The notes beneath the pieces were generated by a model. It ran no database searches and had not been told where the DNA came from. It saw only the letters and a list, made by a program, of their open reading frames with translations. Positions 24,875 through 33,292 of a stretch of DNA of 64,000 bases are shown piece after piece. The stretch is from Ga0074130 sp964499485. Lineage in GTDB: Bacteria; Pseudomonadota; Gammaproteobacteria; Burkholderiales; Rhodocyclaceae. The stretch is from assembly GCA_964499485.1 (NCBI GenBank), contig CAZCLF010000004.1, positions 50,427 to 114,426 of the forward strand, in the 5' to 3' direction. Within the stretch, counting starts at the first letter, position 1. The number at the start of each line of letters is the position of its first letter. The translations under genes and the position numbers were made by a program.

Positions 24875-25152
24875 TCTTGTTCGGGTGTTTTGCTATGCGG
24901 CTCAGCCTGCATCGAGGCCCGCATTGTAGCCAATGTGCTGCGCTGCATCTCTAGCCCCTGAATGGTGGCTTGCAACATGCTCAAATTCATCTGCAGCCAG
25001 CCTTCCACAGCCTTCATATCGGCAATGCGCTTATCGAGCTCATCGGTGTCGAACGTGGGGGCGACCATGCCGGGCATGGCAAACCCCATGCTGCCCCACA
25101 GGGCTTTGACTGCTTCAAACGGGTCACCGGGCGGCGGGGTGCCGGCGCTCAT
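24871..25152 (-). CDS. phaM: PhaM-type PHA granule regulatory protein
   Basis: A 93-residue protein with the PhaM core: DPFEAVKALWGSMG, then ELDKRIADMKAVEGWLQMNL, SMLQATIQGLEMQRSTLATM. In Cupriavidus necator, PhaM binds PHB synthase and DNA and helps distribute granules to daughter cells. The C. necator protein has a Lys/Pro/Ala-rich DNA-binding tail; this one stops soon after the core with an acidic end (HSKTPEQE), so DNA binding by PhaM itself is doubtful. No PHA synthase or phasin gene lies nearby. It overlaps the ParA-like stop by 1 bp (TAATG). Confidence 0.85.
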   Translation of the reverse strand: MSAGTPPPGDPFEAVKALWGSMGFAMPGMVAPTFDTDELDKRIADMKAVEGWLQMNLSMLQATIQGLEMQRSTLATMRASMQAEPHSKTPEQE

Positions 25153-25865
25153 TACGCCATCGCCGGTTGCAGCTCACGAACGGGCGTCATATGTGGGCGT
25201 GCCACCGGTGCAGCAGGCGCCATGGGGCGCAGCACGCGTGGCACTTCTTCGACCTGTTGAATCGGGATTTGCAGCAAATCGAGCACCTGCTTAGCTACAT
25301 TGCAGCAGGCATCAGCCAGGGCCGGCGGAATGTCATTGCCGATTTCGCTCTTTAACAGCAGCTTGGTGGCATTGAACGCATTGACGGGCATGAGAATGCG
25401 ATCGCGGTAGGGGGCAAGCAGCTCATCGACCGTACGTTCCGCTGTGTCCCTCTGCCATGGGATCACCGGCCATTGGGTCGGGATGGCGTAGGCGCGCGGG
25501 AACATCTCAAGGTCACGAATCAGGGTGCGGATATCTTCATGCGAATCGCGGAAAGGCAGCAGCACCAGATCAGCCAAGCTATAAAGCTTGCGGTCCATCT
25601 CGGTGCGGTTGCCGCCACCGTCGACCACGCCCATCCATGAATTGAGGGAGCGTATCTTGTCCGTCACCTTGGCCAGCGCATCGCGGGTGCGGGCATCGGC
25701 TACCAGATAACGTCGACCCTCAGGGCTCAGTGGCTCGCGTGCAGTATCCGTGAGGACGCAGACTGAGCGTTGCCCAAGCAGCCCCAAGCCCTGACACAGC
25801 ATGTGTGAGAGTGTGGTCTTGCCGGTGCCGCCCTTGTTACCGATGATGCAAATAATGTCTGCCAT
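25152..25865 (-). CDS. ParA/MinD-like P-loop ATPase
   Basis: A 237-residue ATPase with the deviant Walker A KGGTGKTT (11-18) of the ParA/MinD/Soj class, including the signature Lys. A Walker B-like VVDGGGNRTEMD replaces the usual DTPPG-type segment, and LADLVLLPFRDSHED matches the switch region. The C-terminus is Pro/Val-rich (APAAPVARPHMTPVREL). Such ATPases position plasmids, chemoreceptor arrays, carboxysomes and similar cargo. No ParB or parS is visible; the partner encoded downstream is PhaM. It is the first gene of the three-gene operon. Confidence 0.87.
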   Translation of the reverse strand: MADIICIIGNKGGTGKTTLSHMLCQGLGLLGQRSVCVLTDTAREPLSPEGRRYLVADARTRDALAKVTDKIRSLNSWMGVVDGGGNRTEMDRKLYSLADLVLLPFRDSHEDIRTLIRDLEMFPRAYAIPTQWPVIPWQRDTAERTVDELLAPYRDRILMPVNAFNATKLLLKSEIGNDIPPALADACCNVAKQVLDLLQIPIQQVEEVPRVLRPMAPAAPVARPHMTPVRELQPAMA

Positions 25866-26007
25866 AAGATCTCCGCGAACCCCTGAATGGTCTGGCTGGG
25901 GTGCTTTCTGGATTGAATTATGGCGAGCGGCGCAAATGGTGATGCGCCGAAATGACAGGGGAAAAGGTGTTTGTCTAAACGGGGATGAGCTGAGCCAGAA
26001 AATCCCT

Positions 26008-26793
26008 TCATTTCTTGGGCTTAGCGATGGTTTTTAACCCAATGGTGTAGCAATAAAGCTGGGTCTGACGTGGGTCATCGACCTCAATCACTGGGTCTGC
26101 AGAGACATCTGAAATGGAAAAACTGTTACTGATCAAGCGCTTGCCGCTTTTCATCTCGGCCTGTGCCTTGTCCCACAGCGCTGGCATAGGTGCAGGTGAC
26201 AGAAATGCATAGACTGTGTCATAGCCGCTCAGCGAGTGTTGCCAAAAGTCACCGTAGCGAATGCTCACATTGCGGCGCCCGATATTCAGGAGTTTGGCGA
26301 CAAACCACGTTGCCGGTGCATGCTCAATGCCGGTGAACTGGCAGTCCGGCCGCATCAAGGCCAAACGGCGTAGCAGGTGACCATCGCCGCAGCCAAGGTC
26401 GATGACGCGTGCGTTGGGCGGCAACAGGTCAGCCAGTGCGATGGCTGTGGCTTGATTGCTTAGATAAAGCGGTACACGACTTTGGTCTGTACGCCAGAAA
26501 ATCAGCAGCGTCAGAACAAAAGCCGCTAGATACCAGCCCGGCGCAATCTGCAGCGCCAAGGCAATCACAACCAACGGCATGAACAGCAGATGAATCAGCC
26601 ACCACCAGCGCGGTGCGCCACATTTCCAGCTGATCCCGCCTGCACAAAGACCTTGTAGCACTGCGAGTAGCAGAGGCTGGCGCAGCCATGCTACGGGCAG
26701 TAGATACGCCAGTGCGAACACAATGAGTGCACCGCCGATTTGGGCGAAGAGGGCGGGGCGCAATGGCGAGGTGTTGGTGGCGGTGGTCGACAT
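26008..26793 (-). CDS. SAM-dependent methyltransferase with N-terminal membrane segments
   Basis: A 261-residue protein. The first 110 residues contain about four hydrophobic segments (for example LIVFALAYLLPVAW and WLIHLLFMPLVVIALALQIA), followed by a class I methyltransferase domain with motif I VIDLGCGDGHLLRRLA and an acidic residue after it in FTGIEHAP. The membrane-anchored methyltransferase layout suggests a lipid, quinone or membrane-protein substrate, but nothing here identifies it. The start at 26793 avoids an implausible extension across the ychF promoter region. It is divergent from ychF. Confidence 0.78.
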   Translation of the reverse strand: MSTTATNTSPLRPALFAQIGGALIVFALAYLLPVAWLRQPLLLAVLQGLCAGGISWKCGAPRWWWLIHLLFMPLVVIALALQIAPGWYLAAFVLTLLIFWRTDQSRVPLYLSNQATAIALADLLPPNARVIDLGCGDGHLLRRLALMRPDCQFTGIEHAPATWFVAKLLNIGRRNVSIRYGDFWQHSLSGYDTVYAFLSPAPMPALWDKAQAEMKSGKRLISNSFSISDVSADPVIEVDDPRQTQLYCYTIGLKTIAKPKK

Positions 26794-26905
26794 TGGGTGA
26801 ATGATAACTGCCGTTACCGGGTGGTCGTGAGCAAGGAGCCGGCGCTTGGATGCCGCGCGGTACAATAGCGCCTTTGCGCTTGCGCAGTATTTTCCGGAAT
26901 CCACC

Positions 26906-27997
26906 ATGAGTCTCCAGTGCGGCATCGTCGGTCTGCCTAATGTCGGCAAGTCCACCCTCTTCAATGCGCTGACCAAGTCAGGCATCGCGGCAGAAAACTA
27001 CCCCTTCTGCACCATCGAACCGAACGTCGGCATTGTTGAAGTACCCGATCCGCGCTTGGCCGAGCTGTCGAAGATCGTTAATCCGCAAAAGATTCAACCG
27101 GCCATTGTTGAGTTCGTCGATATCGCGGGCCTCGTGGCCGGTGCCTCCAAGGGCGAAGGCCTAGGCAACCAGTTCTTGGCAAACATCCGCGAGACCGATG
27201 CAATTGTGCACGTGGTGCGCTGCTTTGCTGACGAGAACGTGGTGCACGTCGCTGGCAAGGTCGACCCACTGTCCGACATTGAAGTGATCGATACCGAATT
27301 GGCTCTGGCCGACCTGACTGCCGTCGAGCGTACGCTGACTAAGAACAAGAAACTCGCCAGCACTGGCGACAAGGATGCCAAGGTACTGGTTGCCGTCCTT
27401 GAAAAGTGTATGGCACAGCTGAATCAGGCTAAGCCGATTCGCGCATTGGGCCTGGATAAGGAAGAGCTGGCCGCCATCAAGCCGCTATGCCTGATTACCG
27501 CAAAGCCTGTGTTGTATGTCGCCAACGTGAAGGAAGACGGTTTCCAGAACAACCCGCATCTTGATGCAGTGAGCCAACGTGCTGCGGCCGAAAAGGCCGA
27601 GGTGGTGGCTGTCTGCGCGGCGATTGAGGCGGAAATTGCCGAGCTCGACGACGAAGAAAAGCAAATGTTCCTCGCCGATCTCGGCCTGGAAGAGCCCGGC
27701 CTGAATCGCCTGATTCGCGCGGGCTACAAGCTGTTGGGTCTACAGACTTATTTCACCGCAGGGGTGAAGGAAGTGCGTGCCTGGACCATTCATATTGGCG
27801 ATACCGCGCCGCAAGCCGCAGGCGTGATTCACACCGATTTCGAAAAAGGCTTTATTCGCGCCCAGACCATCAGCTTCGACGATTACATCCAATACAAGGG
27901 TGAAGCTGGCGCCAAGGAAGCGGGCAAGATGCGCGCGGAAGGCAAGGAATATGTCGTCAAGGACGGCGACGTATTGAACTTCCTCTTCAACGTCTAA
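26906..27997 (+). CDS. ychF: Redox-regulated ATPase YchF (OLA1 family)
   Basis: A 363-residue Obg-like P-loop protein that binds ribosomes and prefers ATP to GTP. Motifs are GLPNVGKSTLFNALTKSG (8-25), DIAGLVAGASKGEGLGNQFL, the family NxxE-type specificity segment VLYVANVKEDG, and a C-terminal TGS domain ending YVVKDGDVLNFLFNV. Length is standard. A TACAAT at 26862-26867 may be the -10 element; I see no good -35. Confidence 0.97.
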   Translation: MSLQCGIVGLPNVGKSTLFNALTKSGIAAENYPFCTIEPNVGIVEVPDPRLAELSKIVNPQKIQPAIVEFVDIAGLVAGASKGEGLGNQFLANIRETDAIVHVVRCFADENVVHVAGKVDPLSDIEVIDTELALADLTAVERTLTKNKKLASTGDKDAKVLVAVLEKCMAQLNQAKPIRALGLDKEELAAIKPLCLITAKPVLYVANVKEDGFQNNPHLDAVSQRAAAEKAEVVAVCAAIEAEIAELDDEEKQMFLADLGLEEPGLNRLIRAGYKLLGLQTYFTAGVKEVRAWTIHIGDTAPQAAGVIHTDFEKGFIRAQTISFDDYIQYKGEAGAKEAGKMRAEGKEYVVKDGDVLNFLFNV

Positions 27998-28020
27998 GGC
28001 AGCGGGCAGCGGGGCGGGCC

Positions 28021-28920
28021 ATGGGGGAGGTGCGCTACCGTGGCCGCTTTGCCCCATCGCCTACCGGGCCCCTGCATTTCGGCTCGTTGGTCGCAGCGGT
28101 TGGTAGCTATTTAGAAACCCGCACCCATCAGGGCGAGTGGCTGGTGCGCATCGAAGATGTCGATGCGCCGCGCTGCCGCATCGAACACGAGTCAGCCATT
28201 CTGCGTACGCTGGTGAACTATGGCTTCCGTATTGATGGCGAGATCATGCGTCAGCGTGATCGTACAGCGGCCTATCAATCCGCCCTCAATCTGCTGCATG
28301 AGTATCAGCGGGTGTTCGGCTGCGCGTGCACACGCAAGGAAATTGGCGACTCATTGCTCGGCAGCAATGGTGCGCCAATCTATCCGGGCACCTGCCGCGA
28401 AGGCTTGCCGCCGGGAAAAGAGGCCCGCGCGTGGCGGTTTAAAGTCAATGATGCAACGGTGAACTTCACCGATGCCGTGCAAGGTGAGATCACGCAAGAT
28501 CTTGCCCGTGAGGTCGGCGATTTTGTCTTGCTCCGCGCCGATGGGCTATTTGCGTATCAGCTTGCCGTTGTGCAGGACGATGCGGATCAGGGTATTACGC
28601 ATGTGGTGCGTGGGGCTGACCTCCTTGATTCAACTCCACGGCAGATTGCCTTGCAGCAGTGCCTTGGTCTGCCCACGCCGCAGTATGCGCACTTGCCTGT
28701 GGTGGTGAACGTCGCGGGTGAAAAACTCTCCAAGCAGACCTTGGCCGAACCACTCAATGATGACGATCCTGTGCCGGCGTTGTGGCAGGCACTCAGCTTC
28801 CTTGGCCAGCAACCGCCGATTGCATTACGGAGCGGTACGCGCGATGCCCTGTGGGAATGGGCATTACAGCATTGGTCATTGGGCCGCGTGCCTCAACATA
28901 TTTCCTCTCCTTTACCTTAA
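28021..28920 (+). CDS. gluQ: Glutamyl-Q tRNA(Asp) synthetase
   Basis: Truncated GluRS paralogue that attaches glutamate to queuosine in tRNA(Asp). At 299 residues it lacks the anticodon-binding half of GluRS. GRFAPSPTGPLHFGSL (8-23) contains the HIGH-type motif, CACTRKE and YPGTCREG provide the Cys residues of the zinc site, and GEKLSKQTL is the KMSKS-type motif. It follows ychF by 23 bp on the same strand. Confidence 0.95.
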   Translation: MGEVRYRGRFAPSPTGPLHFGSLVAAVGSYLETRTHQGEWLVRIEDVDAPRCRIEHESAILRTLVNYGFRIDGEIMRQRDRTAAYQSALNLLHEYQRVFGCACTRKEIGDSLLGSNGAPIYPGTCREGLPPGKEARAWRFKVNDATVNFTDAVQGEITQDLAREVGDFVLLRADGLFAYQLAVVQDDADQGITHVVRGADLLDSTPRQIALQQCLGLPTPQYAHLPVVVNVAGEKLSKQTLAEPLNDDDPVPALWQALSFLGQQPPIALRSGTRDALWEWALQHWSLGRVPQHISSPLP

Positions 28921-28925
28921 GAATC

Positions 28926-29336
28926 ATGCTGATTACATGTGATGCCGATTTGAAGCGCCTGTTTGAAACGGTGCGTACCATTGCCGTGGTGGGTTGCTCA
29001 CCTAAGCCTGAGCGACCAGGCCACTATGTCGCCAAATATCTGCAGGACCTTGGGTTTCGAGTGATCCCAGTGAATCCGGGGCAGACCGAAATTCTGGGCG
29101 AGAAATGCTATGCCTCACTGCGCGACATCCCAGAGCCAGTGGATATGGTGGACTGCTTTCGGCGTGCTGAGGATATTCCGCCCATCGTCGAGGATGCGAT
29201 TGCAATCGGCGCTAAGTTCATCTGGATGCAGCTTGGCATCGTCAATGAAGAAGCCGCCCAGCGTGCCCTCGATGCAGGCATTGAGGTCGTGATGGATCGC
29301 TGCCCGAAGATCGACTATCCGCGTTTGTTCCGCTGA
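28926..29336 (+). CDS. CoA-binding domain protein (YccU-like)
   Basis: A 136-residue single-domain protein with a Rossmann-type CoA-binding fold: IAVVGCSPKPERPGHYVAKYLQDLGFRVIPVNP is the family signature, and MVDCFRRAEDIPPIVEDAIAIGAKFIWMQLG the second half. Homologues bind CoA; the cellular function is unknown. It starts 5 bp after gluQ. Its stop directly abuts the stop of clsB on the other strand, with no intervening base. Confidence 0.92.
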   Translation: MLITCDADLKRLFETVRTIAVVGCSPKPERPGHYVAKYLQDLGFRVIPVNPGQTEILGEKCYASLRDIPEPVDMVDCFRRAEDIPPIVEDAIAIGAKFIWMQLGIVNEEAAQRALDAGIEVVMDRCPKIDYPRLFR

Positions 29337-30488
29337 TCAGTGCAACTTGCTGTACCCGGCCAGGCCAATCAGAGTACGCACGGTGCCGTAGGCAAGCCAA
29401 GCCGCTAGGCGGTAGTACCAAGGCAGTTTGACCCAGCCCTCGATTTTTACACCACCCGCTGCAATGGCTTCTGCGAGGTCGGTCCGCAGTGTTGAAGCAA
29501 AGGCCTTGTCGCGTACGACCACATTCGCCTCGCGCGCGAGCAGCAGGCTGAAGGGATCGATATTGGATGAGCCCACCGTAGCCCAGTCATCGTCAATGAC
29601 CGCGGTCTTGGCATGTAAGTAGCTGTGGCGGTATTCATAAATGTTCACGCCAGCGCTGAGCATCTGTTCATAAAGCGCGAGCGTTGCAAAATACTGCAGC
29701 CGATATTCGACTTTCCCCTCGAGCAATAAGGTCACCTTGACGCCGCGGTGTGCAGCATCGATCAGCGTTTGTCGGAAGCGCCGTCCCGGCAGGAAGTAGG
29801 CATTGGCAATCAAGATCTCGTGACGTGCGTTGTGCATGGCATCGAGGTATGCGTTTTCAATGCTGCGGCGATGGCGCAGATTGTCGCGTACCAGTAACGC
29901 CGCATGCACCTGTCCCTCGCTTGCAGTTGTCGCTATGCGCGGCGGTGCCGTGCGATACCGGCGCCCTAAGCTGGCCCAGCGGACCAACTCCCACAGGCGT
30001 GTCATGGTGTGATGGAGGGGGGCGATCACCGGGCCTGTGACCCTCACCGTATAGTCGAGGCGTGGCCGGCCAGCGTCATCCAGATCGTCGATGATGTTGA
30101 TGCCGCCAACAAAGCCAACAGTGGCATCAATGCATGCCAGCTTGCGATGCAGTCTGCGCAAGCGTTGTTTGCGCATGCGAAAGCGCGCGAGTTCGGGGCG
30201 ATAGATCATGACTTCGACCCCGGCCCTGCGCATCTGTTCACCCAGCCCCGGCATGAAGTCTGGGCTACCAAAACCATCCACCATCACATGCACATTGATG
30301 CCGCGTTGCGCCGCCGCACTCAATGCATCAGCGATTTTCTGACCGGTGGCGTCAGAGGCGAAGATGTAGGTTTCAAGGCGGATTTCAGCGTTCGCAGTCG
30401 CGATGGCCTGCAATAGCGCAGCAAAAAAAGCATCCCCGCTGTGCAGCAGGCTGACATGATTGCCGCTACTGAAGGGGATAAGCGCCAT
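29337..30488 (-). CDS. clsB: Cardiolipin synthase ClsB
   Basis: Phospholipase D superfamily enzyme that makes cardiolipin at the inner membrane. Two HKD motifs are visible: HRKLACIDATVGFVGG (about residue 117 onward) and HAKTAVIDDDWATVGSSN. Length 383. It lacks the N-terminal transmembrane helices of ClsA. The C-terminus has a hydrophobic stretch (WYYRLAAWLAYGTVRTLIGLAG) that could sit in the membrane. The ATG overlaps the stop of the upstream EEP-family gene by 1 bp (TGATG), the same arrangement known for clsB and ybhP-type genes. Confidence 0.93.
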   Translation of the reverse strand: MALIPFSSGNHVSLLHSGDAFFAALLQAIATANAEIRLETYIFASDATGQKIADALSAAAQRGINVHVMVDGFGSPDFMPGLGEQMRRAGVEVMIYRPELARFRMRKQRLRRLHRKLACIDATVGFVGGINIIDDLDDAGRPRLDYTVRVTGPVIAPLHHTMTRLWELVRWASLGRRYRTAPPRIATTASEGQVHAALLVRDNLRHRRSIENAYLDAMHNARHEILIANAYFLPGRRFRQTLIDAAHRGVKVTLLLEGKVEYRLQYFATLALYEQMLSAGVNIYEYRHSYLHAKTAVIDDDWATVGSSNIDPFSLLLAREANVVVRDKAFASTLRTDLAEAIAAGGVKIEGWVKLPWYYRLAAWLAYGTVRTLIGLAGYSKLH

Positions 30489-31243
30489 CAGCTGTCTGGC
30501 CTCAGATAAGCCGACAGCGGGGCATGATCGGAAATGCGTGACCAAGCCGCACCGACGTGCAAAGTCGTTTTCTCAACACGAAAGCCCCGCACATAGATGC
30601 GATCAAGCCGCATCAACGGCATGGCCGCGGGAAAGCTACGCGTTGGCTTGCCATGCGGACCAGCAAAGACCTCATCAAGCTGCAGGCGTTGGGCCAAGTG
30701 GCGGTGGGCTTGATTACGCCAATCGTTAAAGTCACCGGCGATGATAAGCGGTGCGTCCGCAGGCACCAGCTCTTCGATATTCGCCGCGAGTGCATCCATC
30801 TGTCGGCGCCTGCTGGCAGCGAATAGGGATAAGTGTGCACAGACGCAATGCAGGGCTCTCGTCCAGCCTTCAGGTTGCACCGTGCAGTGCAGAAGCCCGC
30901 GCTTTTCAAAACGCAGATGCGTGACATCCTGGTTGCGGCTGTGCAAGATAGGAAAGCGTGACAGGATCGCGTTGCCATGATGCCCGTGGTCATACACCAC
31001 GTTCTGCGCATAGGCCTGATGCCAAATGTCGTCAGCAAGGAATTCATGCTGCGGTGTGCCTGGCCACTGATGATGGCGCAGTGCATGCTTTTCATGCAGC
31101 CCTTGCACCTCTTGAAGAAAAATGAGGTCAGGATTCAGCGCCTGCAACTGAGCGCGCAACTCATGCACCATCAGGCTTCGGTTGAATTGCGAGAAGCCTT
31201 TGTGGATGTTGTAGGTGGTAACGTGCAAGGCTGGCAAGCTCAT
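30488..31243 (-). CDS. Endonuclease/exonuclease/phosphatase (EEP) family protein
   Basis: A 251-residue YbhP-like protein. Family motifs are TYNIHKGF (near residue 9), DLIFLQEVQG with the metal-binding Glu, GNAILSRFP, IIAGDFNDWRNQ with the catalytic Asp and Asn, and RISDHAPL with the catalytic His. EEP members cleave phosphoester bonds in DNA, RNA or lipids. The operon with clsB hints at a phospholipid-related substrate. The start at 31243 has AAGG upstream. Confidence 0.9.
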   Translation of the reverse strand: MSLPALHVTTYNIHKGFSQFNRSLMVHELRAQLQALNPDLIFLQEVQGLHEKHALRHHQWPGTPQHEFLADDIWHQAYAQNVVYDHGHHGNAILSRFPILHSRNQDVTHLRFEKRGLLHCTVQPEGWTRALHCVCAHLSLFAASRRRQMDALAANIEELVPADAPLIIAGDFNDWRNQAHRHLAQRLQLDEVFAGPHGKPTRSFPAAMPLMRLDRIYVRGFRVEKTTLHVGAAWSRISDHAPLSAYLRPDS

Positions 31244-31367
31244 ACCTTGATTCTGCCATGAGCTGGACACTGTATCGGGAAAGAATAATTCGCACATTCA
31301 GGCGGAAACCCTGCAATGCGAATTCTGGCCATGATTCAATAGCGTCTCTACGAAGACACGACTGACC

Positions 31368-32408
31368 ATGGATTCTTTTAGCGAACTCACCCCGCAACAT
31401 GCCGAGCTCCGTACTGCGCTCCAAGCGAAAATTGACAGTAAGACCAAGCCACTTGGCGCGTTGGGCCAACTGGAAACCTTGGCGCTGCAGCTCGGCCTGA
31501 TCCAGCAGCGTCTGACACCCCAGCTAAGCCAGCCACATATCCTCGTCTGCGCCGGAGACCATGGTGCTGCCCGCGCAGGTATTTCTGCTTACCCCCAGGA
31601 TGTGACCTGGCAGATGGTGGAAAACTTTCTCGCTGGGGGTGCCGCTATTAATGTTTTTGCGCGGCAGGCAGGTATGCAACTGGTCGTAGCTGATGCCGGC
31701 GTGAATCATGACTTTGGTATGCGCCCGGGCTTGCTGGACGTGAAGGTTGCGCATGGCACCGACAGTTATCTTGATGGCGCCGCGATGACAGATGCACAGT
31801 GTGCGGCGGCCATGCAGCATGGCGCTGATGTGGTGGTACGTCTGCATGAGGGCGGGTGCAACGTGTTGGGCTTTGGCGAGATGGGTATTGGTAATACCGC
31901 ATCAGCCTCTTTAATCACGCACTGCTTGACGGGTAGCCCGCTGTCGCAGTGTGTCGGGCGCGGCACTGGGCTTGATGATGCCGGCCTTGCGCGAAAGCAG
32001 ACGTTGCTTGAGCAAGCGCTATCAGTCGCCAAGATTGCACATGACGATGCATTGGCCGTGCTGGCCCGCTTTGGTGGGTTTGAAATTGCCATGCTGGCGG
32101 GTGCTATGCGCGCCGCAGCAGCACGACGCATGGTTTTGCTGATCGATGGCTTTATTGTCACTGCGGCCTTGCTCGTCGCTACACGACTGTCTCCAGAGGT
32201 GCGCGCCTGTTGCATTTTTGCACATTGCTCGGCGGAGGCCGGGCATCGCCTGCAACTGCAATATTTACAGGCCGAACCCTTGCTGCAGCTGGGGCTGCGT
32301 TTGGGAGAGGGCACGGGTGCGGCGTTGGCTTACCCATTACTTCAGTCGGCATGCCTATTTATGGATGAGATGGCGAGCTTTGCCAGTGCCGGCGTGAGTG
32401 AGGCATGA
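31368..32408 (+). CDS. cobT: Nicotinate-nucleotide:dimethylbenzimidazole phosphoribosyltransferase
   Basis: Makes alpha-ribazole phosphate, the lower ligand precursor of cobalamin. The 346-residue length is normal. KTKPLGALGQLE near the N-terminus, CAGDHGAARAGISAYPQDVTWQM, GEMGIGNTASASL and GRGTGLDDAGLARK are CobT signatures, and the catalytic Glu near the C-terminus lies in RLGEGTGAALAYPLL. It starts a plus-strand cob cluster. I saw no cobalamin riboswitch box in the 124 bp upstream. Confidence 0.96.
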   Translation: MDSFSELTPQHAELRTALQAKIDSKTKPLGALGQLETLALQLGLIQQRLTPQLSQPHILVCAGDHGAARAGISAYPQDVTWQMVENFLAGGAAINVFARQAGMQLVVADAGVNHDFGMRPGLLDVKVAHGTDSYLDGAAMTDAQCAAAMQHGADVVVRLHEGGCNVLGFGEMGIGNTASASLITHCLTGSPLSQCVGRGTGLDDAGLARKQTLLEQALSVAKIAHDDALAVLARFGGFEIAMLAGAMRAAAARRMVLLIDGFIVTAALLVATRLSPEVRACCIFAHCSAEAGHRLQLQYLQAEPLLQLGLRLGEGTGAALAYPLLQSACLFMDEMASFASAGVSEA

Positions 32409-32470
32409 AATCGTAAAACTGAAAGCGACTACAATGGAAAGTCCCCCACGCGATAGACACGAGGCCCTGC

Positions 32471-33271
32471 ATGACTAGCCTGTTTGCTGATCCAAGTATT
32501 CTTCTGGTTGAGCCCTCCACCATGCAGGCCAAGGTGGTGAGCAAGGCCTTCCGCGAGCTAGGCATGGATCGTATTCGTACAGCCGAAAATGGCTGGGGTG
32601 CGTTGGCGGACATGCGCGAGGTGCGCCCGGAAGTGGTGGTGAGCGCGTTGTATCTCCCCGATATGTCTGGTCTTGATCTTGTGTTGGCGATGCGTGAGGA
32701 AACCGATCTGGCCGGAATCCCCTTCATTCTGGTATCGAGCGAGACACGACCTCAGGCCCTAGACCCTGTGCGGCAAGCCGGCATATGCGGGATTCTGCCC
32801 AAGCCCTTTACCACGTCACAGCTGCGTAAAGTGCTGGATACCACCCTCGATTTTCTGGCACTTGAACACACGACCTCGATCGATTTTCGCGCTGAAGAAC
32901 TTAAGGTGCTACTCGTTGACGACAGTGGTAGTGCGCGCCGCTTCATGCGACGCATGCTTGAAAATTTGGGCATCACGAATTTCATTGAGGCGGAGAATGG
33001 CCGTAAGGCGGTCGAGCTGCTGGCAGGCACGATGGTTGATTTGGTGGTCACGGATTACAACATGCCTGAGATGGATGGTCAGGCCTTGGTCCAACATATT
33101 CGGCAGCACAGCTGGCAAAAGGATGTACCCATCCTGATGGTGACAAGTGAGGCAGATGCTAGCCGATTGGCAGCGGTTGAAGCCGCTGGTGTATCGGGCA
33201 TTTGTGACAAACCGTTTGAGGCCAGTGTGGTGAGTGATTTGCTGGGGCGCTTGCTGGCCAATCGTGAGTGA
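32471..33271 (+). CDS. Two-receiver response regulator, first receiver degenerate
   Basis: A 266-residue protein made only of two CheY-like receivers. The second (about 143-264) is complete: LLVDDSGSARR, VTDYNMPEMDG with the phosphoacceptor Asp, VTSEAD and CDKPF. The first (about 8-125) has ILLVEPS instead of a double-acid pocket and SALYLPDMSG where the phosphoacceptor would be Ala rather than Asp, while the switch Ser and the LPKPF Lys are kept. It therefore should not be phosphorylated on the first domain. No output domain or cognate kinase is adjacent. It sits between cobT and cobS, 62 and 21 bp away. Confidence 0.9.
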   Translation: MTSLFADPSILLVEPSTMQAKVVSKAFRELGMDRIRTAENGWGALADMREVRPEVVVSALYLPDMSGLDLVLAMREETDLAGIPFILVSSETRPQALDPVRQAGICGILPKPFTTSQLRKVLDTTLDFLALEHTTSIDFRAEELKVLLVDDSGSARRFMRRMLENLGITNFIEAENGRKAVELLAGTMVDLVVTDYNMPEMDGQALVQHIRQHSWQKDVPILMVTSEADASRLAAVEAAGVSGICDKPFEASVVSDLLGRLLANRE

Positions 33272-33292
33272 TCAATTGCAGTTTGTTGCCCT

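Noticed and set aside
31244..31367. Cobalamin riboswitch upstream of cobT
   Set aside because: No B12-box-like sequence or long structured leader fits in the 124 bp.
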